64,000 nucleotides of DNA from an uncultured Maribacter sp. (lineage in GTDB: Bacteria; Bacteroidota; Bacteroidia; Flavobacteriales; Flavobacteriaceae). The notes under the pieces are model-generated. The model was not told where the DNA came from, made no database searches, and was given only the letters and a program-made list of their open reading frames with translations. The stretch's first letter is position 1; each line of letters begins with the position of its first letter. The stretch is from positions 1 to 64,000 of the forward strand of contig CANNFY010000007.1 of assembly GCA_947504045.1 (NCBI GenBank), in the 5' to 3' direction. Shown here piece after piece: positions 1 through 8,137 of the stretch. The position numbers and the translations under genes are program-made.

Positions 1-1617
1 TCTACATAAGTCTTTACAGCATTTTGTGTTGGGAAAGCCACATCGGAAGTACCTAAAGCCACATCGGTAGATTTGTTAGCGGTATCTTCTTTATCGGATT
101 GTAGCGTTGTTATATCGGTATCGTTGCTAGTAATGTTAGCTGTATTGGTATTAATTAAAGTTGTATTCGCAGTAATATCTGCAGATTCTTCTAAAGCCGA
201 AAGGTCAGCAGAAAGCGTAGTACCACTTTCGGTAACACTTAAGTTGGTGCCATCAAAAGTAACGGCAGAAATATCATCATCGGTAGTAATCGTACCTACT
301 TGAGTATCTACATAAGTCTTTACAGCATTTTGTGTTGGGAAAGCCACATCGGAAGTACCTAAAGCAATATCGGTAGATTTGTTAGCGGTATCTTCTTTAT
401 CGGATTGTAGCGTTGTTATATCGGTATCGTTGCTAGTAATGTTAGCTGTATTGGTATTAATTAAAGTTGTATTCGCAGTAATATCTGCAGATTCTTCTAA
501 AGCCGAAAGGTCAGCAGAAAGCGTAGTACCACTTTCGGTAACACTTAAGTTGGTGCCATCAAAAGTAACGGCAGAAATATCATCATCGGTAGTGATGGTT
601 CCTACTTGATTATCTACATAAGTCTTTACAGCATTTTGTGTTGGGAAAGCAACATCGGAAGTACCTAAAGCCACATCGGTAGATTTGTTAGCAGAGTCTT
701 CTTTAAGAGCGATAGCCGCATCTGCATCCGACTCGTTTTGGTCCACATCATTTTGCACAGCAGTAATGGCATTATCTGCATCTAATTCGTTTTGGTCCAC
801 ATCCGCTTGTAGTGTAGAAATTTCAGCAGATTCTTCTAAATCGGAAAGGTCGGCAGAAAGCGTAGTGCCACTTTCGGTAACACTTAAGTTAGTACCATCA
901 AAGGTAACCGCAGAAATATCATCGTCGGTAGTGATAGTACCTACTTGAGTATCTACATAAGTTTTAACGGCATTTTGTGTTGGAAAAGCCACATCGGAAG
1001 TACCTAATGCAACATCGGTAGATTTGTTTGCGGTATCTTCTTTATCGGATTGTAGTGCCGTAATATCAGTATCGTTGCTAGCAATTGCAGTTGCGTTTGT
1101 AGCAATATCCGTATCGTTACTCGTAATAGCAGTAGTGTTTGCAGTAATATCTACAGATTCTTCTAAAGCTGAAAGGTCAGCAGAAAGCTTAGTACCACTT
1201 TCGGTAACACTTAAGTTAGTGCCATCAAAAGTAACGGCAGAAATGTCATCATCGGTAGTGATTGTACTAACTTGGTTATCAACATAAGTCTTTACAGCAT
1301 TTTGCGTTGGGAAAGCCACATCTGAAGTACCTAAAGCCACATCGGTAGATTTGTTAACAGAGTCTTCTTTAAGAGCGATAGCCGCATCTGCATCCGACTC
1401 GTTTTGGTCAACATCATTTTGCACAGCAGTAATGGCATTATCTGCATCTAATTCGTTTTGGTCCACATCCGCTTGTAGTGTAGAAATTTCAGCAGATTCT
1501 TCTAAAGCTGAAAGGTCTGCAGAAAGCGTAGTACCACTTTCAGTAACACTTAAGTTGGTACCATCAAAAGTAACGGCAGAAATATCATCGTCGGTAGTAA
1601 TCGTACCTACCTGATTA
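1..1617 (-). repeat. Tandem array of 306-339 bp coding repeats
   Basis: Unit boundaries, marked by the same tctacataag-type sequence, fall at 1, 307, 613, 952, 1279 and 1618, so periods are 306, 306, 339, 327 and 339 bp, all multiples of three. Units 1-306 and 307-612 differ at about six bases (about 98% identity). Units 613-951 and 1279-1617 are the second near-identical pair. The array continues off the left edge. Such identity at DNA level points to recent duplication or gene conversion, and also to a place where assemblies can collapse. Confidence 0.92.
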
Positions 1618-2360
1618 TCTACATAAGTTTTAACGGCCAGTTCTGTTGGGAATTTTGTGTTAGTTCCATCTGCCAGAGTAACATCGGTAGATTTGTTTGC
1701 GGTATCTTCTTTATCGGATTGTAATGCAGTAATGTTATTTTGTATGGCAGTATCGTCATATGCCAAAGAACTAATATCTACAGATTGGTCTCCGCCACCA
1801 TCAGTTACTATTAAATAAGTGCCATCAAAAGAAATGGCAGTATTATATTCATTTGTAGCATCGCCATCTGTTTCTGTTGTTAAGTACCCGTTATTTGCTA
1901 CAAATGCATCTACTTCTGCTTCGGATAATTGGGTGTCTACGGTATGTGGACCAACCTCAAAGCCTAAAGCTTCAATTTCTGTTTGGGTAACTTCAGAATT
2001 TAAAAATTTAGATAAATCTACAGCGCCTCCATTTTCTAATGAAAGTATGTTTGTAGTAGTGTCAAAACTTAAATTTTGGTTACTGCCAGTGCTTGTAGTA
2101 CAAAGGTTACTCCATAGTGTGCCATTAAAATAATGAATACATTGTGTGTCTGTATTATAAACCAAAGCACCACGCAGTGGTGTTATGCTTTGCATTTGTG
2201 TGTTTGTTAACCTTGTTAAGACTAAGGCCTTGTTTGTGCTTTCTAATTCTACAATAGAAGCAGGATCTATAGTGTCTGGCTGTTCTCCAATTTTTACTTG
2301 CGAGCTAGCAAATTGAATTCCGATTAGAAAGAATAGTATGCTTATTCTTTTGAAATACAT
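1..2360 (-). CDS. Secreted repeat-rich tail-fibre-like surface protein, 3' end cut by window edge
   Basis: Starts with ATG at 2360 and stays open to position 1, giving at least 786 residues; the C-terminus is outside the window. It begins with a signal peptide (MYFKRISILFFLIG...) and a domain shared with the product of 3732-6353: QVKIGEQPDTID, VELEST, LTRLTNTQMQSITP, VYNTDTQCIHYFNG, W, LC. This domain is common at the start of Bacteroidota surface proteins. A segment with VDTQLSEAEVDAF follows, then at least five modules of 102-113 residues. Each module holds TTDDDISAVTFDGTNLSV, ESGTTLSADLSALEES, an N/T-rich heptad-like stretch and KSTDVALGTSDVAFPTQNAV-KTYVD, reminiscent of phage tail-fibre and trimeric adhesin stalks. 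Last gene of a minus-strand operon, 206 bp after its neighbour. No domain gives an enzymatic function; a surface stalk is inferred. Confidence 0.85.
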   Translation of the reverse strand, partial: MYFKRISILFFLIGIQFASSQVKIGEQPDTIDPASIVELESTNKALVLTRLTNTQMQSITPLRGALVYNTDTQCIHYFNGTLWSNLCTTSTGSNQNLSFDTTTNILSLENGGAVDLSKFLNSEVTQTEIEALGFEVGPHTVDTQLSEAEVDAFVANNGYLTTETDGDATNEYNTAISFDGTYLIVTDGGGDQSVDISSLAYDDTAIQNNITALQSDKEDTANKSTDVTLADGTNTKFPTELAVKTYVDNQVGTITTDDDISAVTFDGTNLSVTESGTTLSADLSALEESAEISTLQADVDQNELDADNAITAVQNDVDQNESDADAAIALKEDSVNKSTDVALGTSDVAFPTQNAVKTYVDNQVSTITTDDDISAVTFDGTNLSVTESGTKLSADLSALEESVDITANTTAITSNDTDIATNATAIASNDTDITALQSDKEDTANKSTDVALGTSDVAFPTQNAVKTYVDTQVGTITTDDDISAVTFDGTNLSVTESGTTLSADLSDLEESAEISTLQADVDQNELDADNAITAVQNDVDQNESDADAAIALKEDSANKSTDVALGTSDVAFPTQNAVKTYVDNQVGTITTDDDISAVTFDGTNLSVTESGTTLSADLSALEESADITANTTLINTNTANITSNDTDITTLQSDKEDTANKSTDIALGTSDVAFPTQNAVKTYVDTQVGTITTDDDISAVTFDGTNLSVTESGTTLSADLSALEESADITANTTLINTNTANITSNDTDITTLQSDKEDTANKSTDVALGTSDVAFPTQNAVKTYV

Positions 2361-2375
2361 GGTTTTGTGTTTTTA

Positions 2376-2394
2376 TAGCAATACGTTATTGCTA
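2376..2394. promoter_or_regulatory. Perfect 8-bp stem-loop upstream of the repeat protein
   Basis: Inverted repeat tagcaata/tattgcta with loop cgt, placed 16 nt before the start codon at 2360. On the minus strand the hairpin lies just ahead of the initiation region and has no U-tract, so it is not a good terminator. It could control translation or processing of the last gene of the operon. No TAnnTTTG promoter element was found in the 206-bp gap. Confidence 0.45.
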
Positions 2395-2566
2395 GTAAAA
2401 TTACCACGTATAATAAGGCAATCTGCTAAAATGTTGTGTAGTTCTATGAATTTGTTGTGAATAAAATATTACAAAGTAAATTCTTACAATAAAACCTCTT
2501 ATTATCGATAAAATATAGATGTTAAGAGATTTTTAGAACTGTAAAATGCGAGCCTTTTTTTGTTTT

Positions 2567-3727
2567 TTAGCGTGCTAAATACATAAAACCTTGAAACTCC
2601 ATTTGTATATCATCCATAGTAACAATATAAAAATAAACCCCTACAGGAAGTCCTTTTTCTTTGTCAAAAACAATATTGTTTTGATTAGAAAAACCATTAA
2701 AATTATTGGTGTAGTTTACTTCTTCAAAAACTTTTAATCCGTAACGATCATAAATTGATATGGTGTTATTTGGAGACAATTCTAATTCTGGTATAACAAG
2801 CGTATCGTTATTACCATCTCCATTTGGTGTAATAAGGTAGTTTTCTAGAGTAAGTACATCTACCGATAATGTTTCTCTGTCTTCTATACTTCCGAATGTA
2901 ATTATTTCATAATTGTCTGGGTTAAAGGTGTCAGATGTAACAAAGCCTTGTGTTAAGTCGCCGCCAGAAGAAGTTACGTCTAAATTTTCCCATTGGTTGC
3001 TGGTTTTGTTCCATCCTACAGGAATAATATCTTCTATGTTTTCTGAAAGTAAATCTATATTACTTTGTGCGTTCCAACTAATACTTACGGTAGAGTTTAT
3101 GTTGCCTTCTAGTCTCCAAAACTCATTAGTGCTAATTGTTTTTATTGTAGCAGGTTTAGAAGTAGTGCTAAAGGTAGTGTTAAACGATGTTGGTGCATCT
3201 GGATTTTCTCTAAAATAAGCACATTTAGCCAAAGCATTTACGTCGGTAGAGCTTAAAATTAAAGGTCTTAGTTCGTTAGCATCGCCAACAGGAAAAATAA
3301 AATTTTGTTGGTTAGATATACCTACATAACCATCTACTTTAGAAAAATCTGTAGCGCCAACATAACTAGCATTATTTATAAAGTTTAGATAGGCGGTAGA
3401 TACGGATTTTGATGTTCTAAAATCTCCGGAAACAAAATTAGTATTATTGGTATTATCTATGCCTAAGCTTAGTACTACGCCACCATCATTTATTATTTCT
3501 ATATCATGAAACTGTGGAACAAAAGCTCCACTAACCAGAATACCATTGGTGCCATAAAAACCGGCTAAACCAAGATTACCATCTAAAGGAGCATTGTTTA
3601 TAAAGTTGGTATGAAAACCTATTTGCCCTTGGCTATGTATTTGCATGTTGCCATTATTGTACAAAGCAGTTTGGGCTTGTACAGCAATTGTACATACAAA
3701 TGTAAATATGTATAGTAGTTTTTTCAT
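2567..3727 (-). CDS. Secreted protein with T9SS type B (gliding motility-associated, CHU_C-like) C-terminal domain
   Basis: 386 residues with a signal peptide ending near VQAQ. The body is an N/T/G-rich beta-type ectodomain without a recognised catalytic motif. The last 85 residues carry the type B sorting domain: LITPNGDGNNDTL, ISIYDRYGLKVFE, N-FNG, GLPVGVYFYIV and the final FQGFMYLAR. Proteins with this domain are exported by the type IX secretion system and stay at, or are released from, the cell surface. It starts 4 bp after the stop of the upstream repeat protein (3732-6353), so the two are probably translated together, and it precedes the repeat protein at 1-2360. A role as partner or anchor for those two fibre-like proteins is inferred from position only. 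Confidence 0.85.
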   Translation of the reverse strand: MKKLLYIFTFVCTIAVQAQTALYNNGNMQIHSQGQIGFHTNFINNAPLDGNLGLAGFYGTNGILVSGAFVPQFHDIEIINDGGVVLSLGIDNTNNTNFVSGDFRTSKSVSTAYLNFINNASYVGATDFSKVDGYVGISNQQNFIFPVGDANELRPLILSSTDVNALAKCAYFRENPDAPTSFNTTFSTTSKPATIKTISTNEFWRLEGNINSTVSISWNAQSNIDLLSENIEDIIPVGWNKTSNQWENLDVTSSGGDLTQGFVTSDTFNPDNYEIITFGSIEDRETLSVDVLTLENYLITPNGDGNNDTLVIPELELSPNNTISIYDRYGLKVFEEVNYTNNFNGFSNQNNIVFDKEKGLPVGVYFYIVTMDDIQMEFQGFMYLAR

Positions 3728-3731
3728 GTTT

Positions 3732-6353
3732 TTAAAAATCTAAGATTGTAAAATACCATTGGCCATCCACAGGATTTATTTCCGTACTTTTTTCCTCAAA
3801 AGTGGTAGAGTTATCATAAGTTATATCCAGAGTTACTTCTTCTGGTTCTGAAATTTGTACCGTAAAGTTAGTTGTAGTTTGGTTAACTACTTGTATTGTA
3901 CTTCCGAGCGTGCCACCTAATAGTGTTAATTGTATAATATAATCTGCAGTTGAAGCTGCTGAGGCAAGTGTAACGGTATAATTACCTGCCGAGTTTTTTA
4001 CAACCCCACTTACGCCATTACTTCTTACTGCTGCCGCTAAAGCATCTACTTTACCCATAGCAATAACCGCAGGGTTTGCCCATTCTACTGTGGTTCCGTT
4101 TGTGGTTAGTACTTGTCCGTCTGTACCTTCTTGTATTTTTATAGTGGCTATTCCTTTGTCCTTTACTTGTAAAGTGTCTGCAGTAATTTCAATAGTAGTA
4201 TTGTCTACATTTACATTATAACCTGTTGTTGTGTTGTATGTAGAAAGCCCGTCGTTTGCGTCGGAGTCTACAACAGGTGGCACTCCTGTTTCATCTTCTC
4301 CAATAACCCATGTAGTATTAGTAGCATCCCACTTTATAATTTGCCCGTTGGCGGTAGCCCCCATAGTACTTAAATCTTGCAAAGTAATGGTGCCATCTAA
4401 AATATTTTCAGTTTTAATAGAGTCGTTAGCAATGGTAAGAAATCCATTTACATCCATTGTGGCATCTCCGTTAATTGTTATTTGTACAGGCTCGTTACTA
4501 GCATTTCCTGTAAGAATAAAACCTGTATTTATAGCGGTTATGCCTGGTGTATTTTCGTCTTCTCCAATAACCCAAGCAGTATTAGTGGCATCCCACTTTA
4601 TAATTTGTCCGTTGGTAGTGGCGCCCATAGTACTAAAATCGGCAAGGGTAATGGTACTGTCTAAAATTTTTGTAGTTGTAATAGCATTATCTACCACTTG
4701 TAGCGTATCGGAAACAATGCCAATAGTACTACTGTCTACATTAATATTGTACCCTGTTAAGCTATTAAAATTAGTAAGCCCATCATTAACATCTTCATCA
4801 AAAACAGCGCTTCCAGTTTCGTCTTCTCCAATAACCCAAGCAGTATTAGTGGCATCCCACTTTATAATTTGCCCGTTGGTGGTAGCACCCATAGAATTAA
4901 AATCGGCAAGGGTAATGGTGCTGTCTAAAATTTTAGTAGTTGTAATAGCATTATCTACCACTTGTAGCGTATCAGAAACAATGCCAATAGTACTGTTGTC
5001 TACATTAATATTGTACCCTGTTAGGGTGTTAAAATTAGTAAGTCCATCATTAACATCTTCATCAGTTACAGGTGTTCCTGTACCACCATTAGGTACATTA
5101 ACCCAGGTAATTTCGCCACTAGTGGAATCTGTAATAAGCATTTGGTTTTCTGTAATAGAGTCAAGGGCAGGTTTAATTCTAAAAGGATTTGCAGTAGTAC
5201 CTACGCCAGTAAGCGTAATTTCGTCTACTACTTCTGTTGTTCCAGAACCACCACCTGTGGTAAGCGAAGAAATATCAATAGATCCAGAGGTTCCATTTTC
5301 AATATCAATTCTTAAGCTATCTCCAACAATTTGGCCTCCTAAAATAGCTTGCTGGTCGGTGTCTACAGTGCCAGCAGGTAAATCAACAAACCCTCCATTT
5401 ACTAAAGAAATTCTATTTCCATCAATACTAAGTTCTTGTGCGTCTGTATTGTCTAAAAAAGGTGCTATGTTTACACTATTGCCGCCTGTAATTGCAAGGC
5501 TATCTCCAATTATTGCTAGGGTTTGGCTATCGGTTCCTGTGCCGCTAAAAGCGCTTAGGTCTATTGTTGTGGTGTTTCCAGATTCTGTTAAGATTAAATT
5601 ATTTCCAACAATTTCGGCATTGGTTAAGGTTTCGTTATTCTCGTCGCCATCCGTATCATTTGTATTAGCAGTTGTGTTTGCTTCTATTTCTGCAAGTACT
5701 GTTGCAGAAATTTGTAGAGGGTTAGCAAGAGAACCGTTTCCAATAATAGTAGTACTATCGGTATTAACATTAGTTAGGCTTGCAGCATCTATCCAATTTA
5801 CAACACCGTTAATATCTGTGCCAAGAACTTGGTTTGGGTTGTCGTCTGCAAAATCTATAGGAGTTAAAGAGTTGTCTTGTAGTTCTAAAGTTCCTACGGA
5901 GTTATCGCTAAGTTCGTCAGAGGTAACAGAATTTTCTCCTAATTTGCTGTTACCTATAGAATTATCTGCAATTTGATCGCCTCGTATAAGGCCTACTTCA
6001 ATATGGTTTACATCTCCTTGTGGTGTAATGGTAATAGTGCTAAAATCATTATTAATAGGATCTGTACTTAGGTTACTAATACCGCCAGCCTCACACAGGT
6101 TAATCCAACTAGCACCACTATAGTAATGTACACATTGGGTGTCTGTATTAAAAACCATACCACCAGGTCTTGGAGTTATAGCTTCCATTTGTAAGGTGGT
6201 AACTCTAGTAATTACTAATACATGTGAAGTGCTTTCTAATTCTAAAACAGATGATGTGTCTATGTTTTGCGGATTATCACCAATTTTTATTTGGCTATGT
6301 CCAGAAAAGCAAAAACAAAAGCTAATAAAGAATATATAAAGTGTAAATTTCAT
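3732..6353 (-). CDS. Secreted repeat-rich tail-fibre-like surface protein
   Basis: 873 residues, first gene of the operon. A signal peptide (MKFTLYIFFISFCFCF, cut near GHS) leads into the same N-terminal domain as the product of 1-2360: IKIGDNPQNIDTSSVLELEST, split here as IKIGDNPQNID then SSVLELEST, VTTLQMEAITP, VFNTDTQCVHYYSG, WINLC. The middle is rich in D/N/T/S beta-strand repeats. Around residues 420-700 it has 88-residue units with DVNDGLTNFN, LTGYNINVD, LQVVDNAITTTKILDSTITL and NGQIIKWDATNTAWVIGED. The last about 110 residues are non-repetitive (GKVDALAAAV ... WYFTILDF) and may be a head or tip domain. No T9SS sorting domain is visible at its C-terminus, so its export route is unclear. 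Phage origin is unlikely because no phage gene is nearby. Confidence 0.85.
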   Translation of the reverse strand: MKFTLYIFFISFCFCFSGHSQIKIGDNPQNIDTSSVLELESTSHVLVITRVTTLQMEAITPRPGGMVFNTDTQCVHYYSGASWINLCEAGGISNLSTDPINNDFSTITITPQGDVNHIEVGLIRGDQIADNSIGNSKLGENSVTSDELSDNSVGTLELQDNSLTPIDFADDNPNQVLGTDINGVVNWIDAASLTNVNTDSTTIIGNGSLANPLQISATVLAEIEANTTANTNDTDGDENNETLTNAEIVGNNLILTESGNTTTIDLSAFSGTGTDSQTLAIIGDSLAITGGNSVNIAPFLDNTDAQELSIDGNRISLVNGGFVDLPAGTVDTDQQAILGGQIVGDSLRIDIENGTSGSIDISSLTTGGGSGTTEVVDEITLTGVGTTANPFRIKPALDSITENQMLITDSTSGEITWVNVPNGGTGTPVTDEDVNDGLTNFNTLTGYNINVDNSTIGIVSDTLQVVDNAITTTKILDSTITLADFNSMGATTNGQIIKWDATNTAWVIGEDETGSAVFDEDVNDGLTNFNSLTGYNINVDSSTIGIVSDTLQVVDNAITTTKILDSTITLADFSTMGATTNGQIIKWDATNTAWVIGEDENTPGITAINTGFILTGNASNEPVQITINGDATMDVNGFLTIANDSIKTENILDGTITLQDLSTMGATANGQIIKWDATNTTWVIGEDETGVPPVVDSDANDGLSTYNTTTGYNVNVDNTTIEITADTLQVKDKGIATIKIQEGTDGQVLTTNGTTVEWANPAVIAMGKVDALAAAVRSNGVSGVVKNSAGNYTVTLASAASTADYIIQLTLLGGTLGSTIQVVNQTTTNFTVQISEPEEVTLDITYDNSTTFEEKSTEINPVDGQWYFTILDF
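4294..5085 (-). repeat. Three 264-bp coding repeats at exact spacing
   Basis: The sequence tcttctccaataaccca recurs at 4294, 4558 and 4822, exactly 264 bp (88 codons) apart. Units 4558-4821 and 4822-5085 are alike along their whole length. In 4294-4557 only the first half matches, and a half unit that matches the other part lies at about 4170-4290. The pattern suggests unit duplication with later decay of the outer copy. Confidence 0.85.
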
Positions 6354-6394
6354 AAGAGTCTCATTTGTAGTATTTTAAAAAATACTGCAGGAAA

Positions 6395-6423
6395 CAAAAA
6401 TAAAACTATATAAGTACTAGCAA
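6395..6423 (-). promoter_or_regulatory. Promoter of the fibre-like/T9SS operon
   Basis: On the minus strand TTG (6423-6421), an 18-nt spacer and TATTTTTG (6402-6395) match the Bacteroidota promoter pattern with its -7 box TAnnTTTG. Transcription would begin near 6388, giving a leader of about 35 nt before the ATG at 6353. The leader contains an 8-bp AT-rich stem, agtatttt/aaaatact, at 6369-6386. Confidence 0.65.
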
Positions 6424-6581
6424 GCTAAATATGAATAAAATTTTAAACCTTTAAGATTAAGTGATGTAGATTTTCGATAAACGGTGTTTATTCTGTATAT
6501 TGAAATTAACAAAAGTTTAGATGCTCTAGTTTTTTTTTATGAGCAACAAGTAGTTTCTTTATAAATTCTAAAATAACCTTC

Positions 6582-7319
6582 ATGAAAAATATATTTTTAT
6601 TAGCTTTTTTTATTAGTATAATTTCTTTTGCACAAGACGATAGAACCATCTTAAGAGGAAAAGTTTTGTATAGAGACATTAGCGTACCTAATGAAAATGT
6701 TATAAACTCTACTACAGAAAGAGCAACCATAACAAATGCTAATGGAGAGTTTGCAATATTAGTAAAAGAAGGAGATGAGCTTGTTTTTACGGCTGTAAAT
6801 TACCAACTAATGGTAGTGCCTATAACTGCAGAAATATTAAAAAACAATAGGTTAGTTGTAGAAGTTAAAGAAAAAGTAACAGCTTTAGAAGAGGTAGTAG
6901 TAACGCCAGAAGATCAAGAGCGTTTTTTAGAAATGAAAAACGAAAAGTTTAAAGAGATAGAATACGAAATAGACCGAACTACAGAGGTAGATAATATTGC
7001 TCTTTCGCAAAGCGAAAGAGGACTTAAAAACGGCCTTAATTTTGTGAACATATTTAGAGCAATGGCTAAATCTTCTAAAAGTGATAACGAAGAGGAAGCT
7101 CCTAAATTACGTGTAAGCCAAGTGCTAAGACAGGTGTATGATGACCAGTTTTTTGTAAGCGATTTACAAATACCACAAGATAAAATAAATGCATTTTTAT
7201 TTTATTGTGATGCCCAAATGCCAGCAAGGTCTTTATTAAAAAAAGAAAATGAGTTTCAACTTATTGATGCATTAGTAAACCACAGCAAAACATTTCTAGC
7301 AGAAATTAATGCAGAGTAA
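6582..7319 (+). CDS. Secreted CarboxypepD_reg-like protein, first of a tandem pair
   Basis: 245 residues with a signal peptide (MKNIFLLAFFISIISFAQ). Residues about 23-95 form a carboxypeptidase-regulatory-like beta sandwich (LRGKVLYRD, ATITNANGEFAILVKEGDEL, VFTAVNYQ). Directly after it comes ALEEVVVTPED, which resembles the stretch leading to the TonB box in SusC-type receptors, but no plug or beta barrel follows. The C-terminal about 110 residues include FFVSDLQIPQDKINAFLFYC, shared with the next gene. The next gene overlaps it by 11 nt, so the two are translationally coupled. Periplasmic or envelope location is inferred; substrate and partner are unknown. Confidence 0.8.
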   Translation: MKNIFLLAFFISIISFAQDDRTILRGKVLYRDISVPNENVINSTTERATITNANGEFAILVKEGDELVFTAVNYQLMVVPITAEILKNNRLVVEVKEKVTALEEVVVTPEDQERFLEMKNEKFKEIEYEIDRTTEVDNIALSQSERGLKNGLNFVNIFRAMAKSSKSDNEEEAPKLRVSQVLRQVYDDQFFVSDLQIPQDKINAFLFYCDAQMPARSLLKKENEFQLIDALVNHSKTFLAEINAE

Positions 7320-8088
7320 ACTACTTTTTATTATAGTAGTATGTATTGCTTCTTTGGCAGAAGCACAAAATCCTTTTTCAAAAGAAATTAATGGTGTAGT
7401 TGTAAGTAAAAATAAAGATGTTGCTGCAATACATGTGCAAAATATAAGCACAAAAAAAGCCACTATAACAGACCTTAATGGTTATTTTACTATTAATGCT
7501 AATGTTAATGATACACTGGTTATATCTGCAGTACAATTTAAAACAAAACAGTTGGTTGTTAATACAAACATGCTACAAAGCTCTTTGTTAAAAATACCTT
7601 TAGAAGAAACCTTAACGGAATTAGATGAAGTAGTGGTGATGCCTTATAATTTATCTGGAGACATTTCTAAAGATGTAAGTACGCTAAAAACAAAACAAGT
7701 AGTAACAGCATCTACCTTAGGGTTGCCAAATGCGCATGTAAAACCTATATCTAAGGCAGAAAGAGAATTGTTTGAGGCTACTTCGGGCGGAATGGGAATA
7801 CCATTAAATCCTATAATAAACGGAATTACTGGGCGCACCAAAATGCTAAAAAATAGAGTAAAAAGAAACAAAAAGTACGAGCGCACACAGCGTGTTAGAG
7901 CTTTTTATGCAGATTCTTTAATTGTGTCAGACTTAAAAATTCCAGAAATTAAAATTTCAGATTTTATGTATTTCTGCGAAGTAGATACTGCTTTTTCATC
8001 TGTAGTAGATACGCACGACCATCTTAAAATATGGGAGTTTTTAAATAAAAAAAGTGTTATATATAGAAAGAATAATAACTTAGATTAA
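7309..8088 (+). CDS. Secreted CarboxypepD_reg-like protein, second of a tandem pair
   Basis: 259 residues, paralogous to the preceding gene in layout: a signal peptide (IIVVCIASLAEAQ), a CarboxypepD_reg-like domain (INGVVVSKNKDVAAIHVQN, ATITDLNGYFTINAN, VISAVQFKTKQL), then ELDEVVVMPYN and a C-terminal region with IVSDLKIPEIKISDFMYFC. As in the first copy there is no receptor barrel. Similarity in the final third (SDL-IP-I--F-YFC) suggests a shared binding surface. The start codon lies inside the last codons of the upstream gene. Function unknown; a structural or accessory envelope role is the simplest guess. Confidence 0.8.
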   Translation: MQSKLLFIIVVCIASLAEAQNPFSKEINGVVVSKNKDVAAIHVQNISTKKATITDLNGYFTINANVNDTLVISAVQFKTKQLVVNTNMLQSSLLKIPLEETLTELDEVVVMPYNLSGDISKDVSTLKTKQVVTASTLGLPNAHVKPISKAERELFEATSGGMGIPLNPIINGITGRTKMLKNRVKRNKKYERTQRVRAFYADSLIVSDLKIPEIKISDFMYFCEVDTAFSSVVDTHDHLKIWEFLNKKSVIYRKNNNLD

Positions 8089-8092
8089 TTTC

Positions 8093-8100
8093 TATTTTTG
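8093..8100 (+). promoter_or_regulatory. Candidate -7 promoter element (TATTTTTG) for the DUF6702-type gene
   Basis: TATTTTTG fits the Bacteroidota -7 consensus TAnnTTTG and sits 37 nt before the ATG at 8138. No TTG is found at the usual -33 spacing, so the call rests on the -7 box alone. Confidence 0.35.
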
Positions 8101-8137
8101 GCATAAGTCTTGTTAATAAAAGTCAATAAAAATAATA

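Noticed and set aside
73-1614. A row of similar plus-strand ORFs of 76-87 codons
   Set aside because: They are antisense to the minus-strand repeat gene and recur only because its repeats recur. The minus frame has a signal peptide, a known domain and an open frame to the edge.
1-1617. Repeat array as a CRISPR or phage array
   Set aside because: Units are over 300 bp, in frame and coding, without short direct repeats and unique spacers. No cas or phage structural gene is near.
4231-5976. Plus-strand ORF of 581 codons opposite the first fibre-like gene
   Set aside because: A by-product of low-complexity D/N/T/S codons that give few stops on the other strand. It has no domain or signal, and the minus frame is longer and matches its paralogue.
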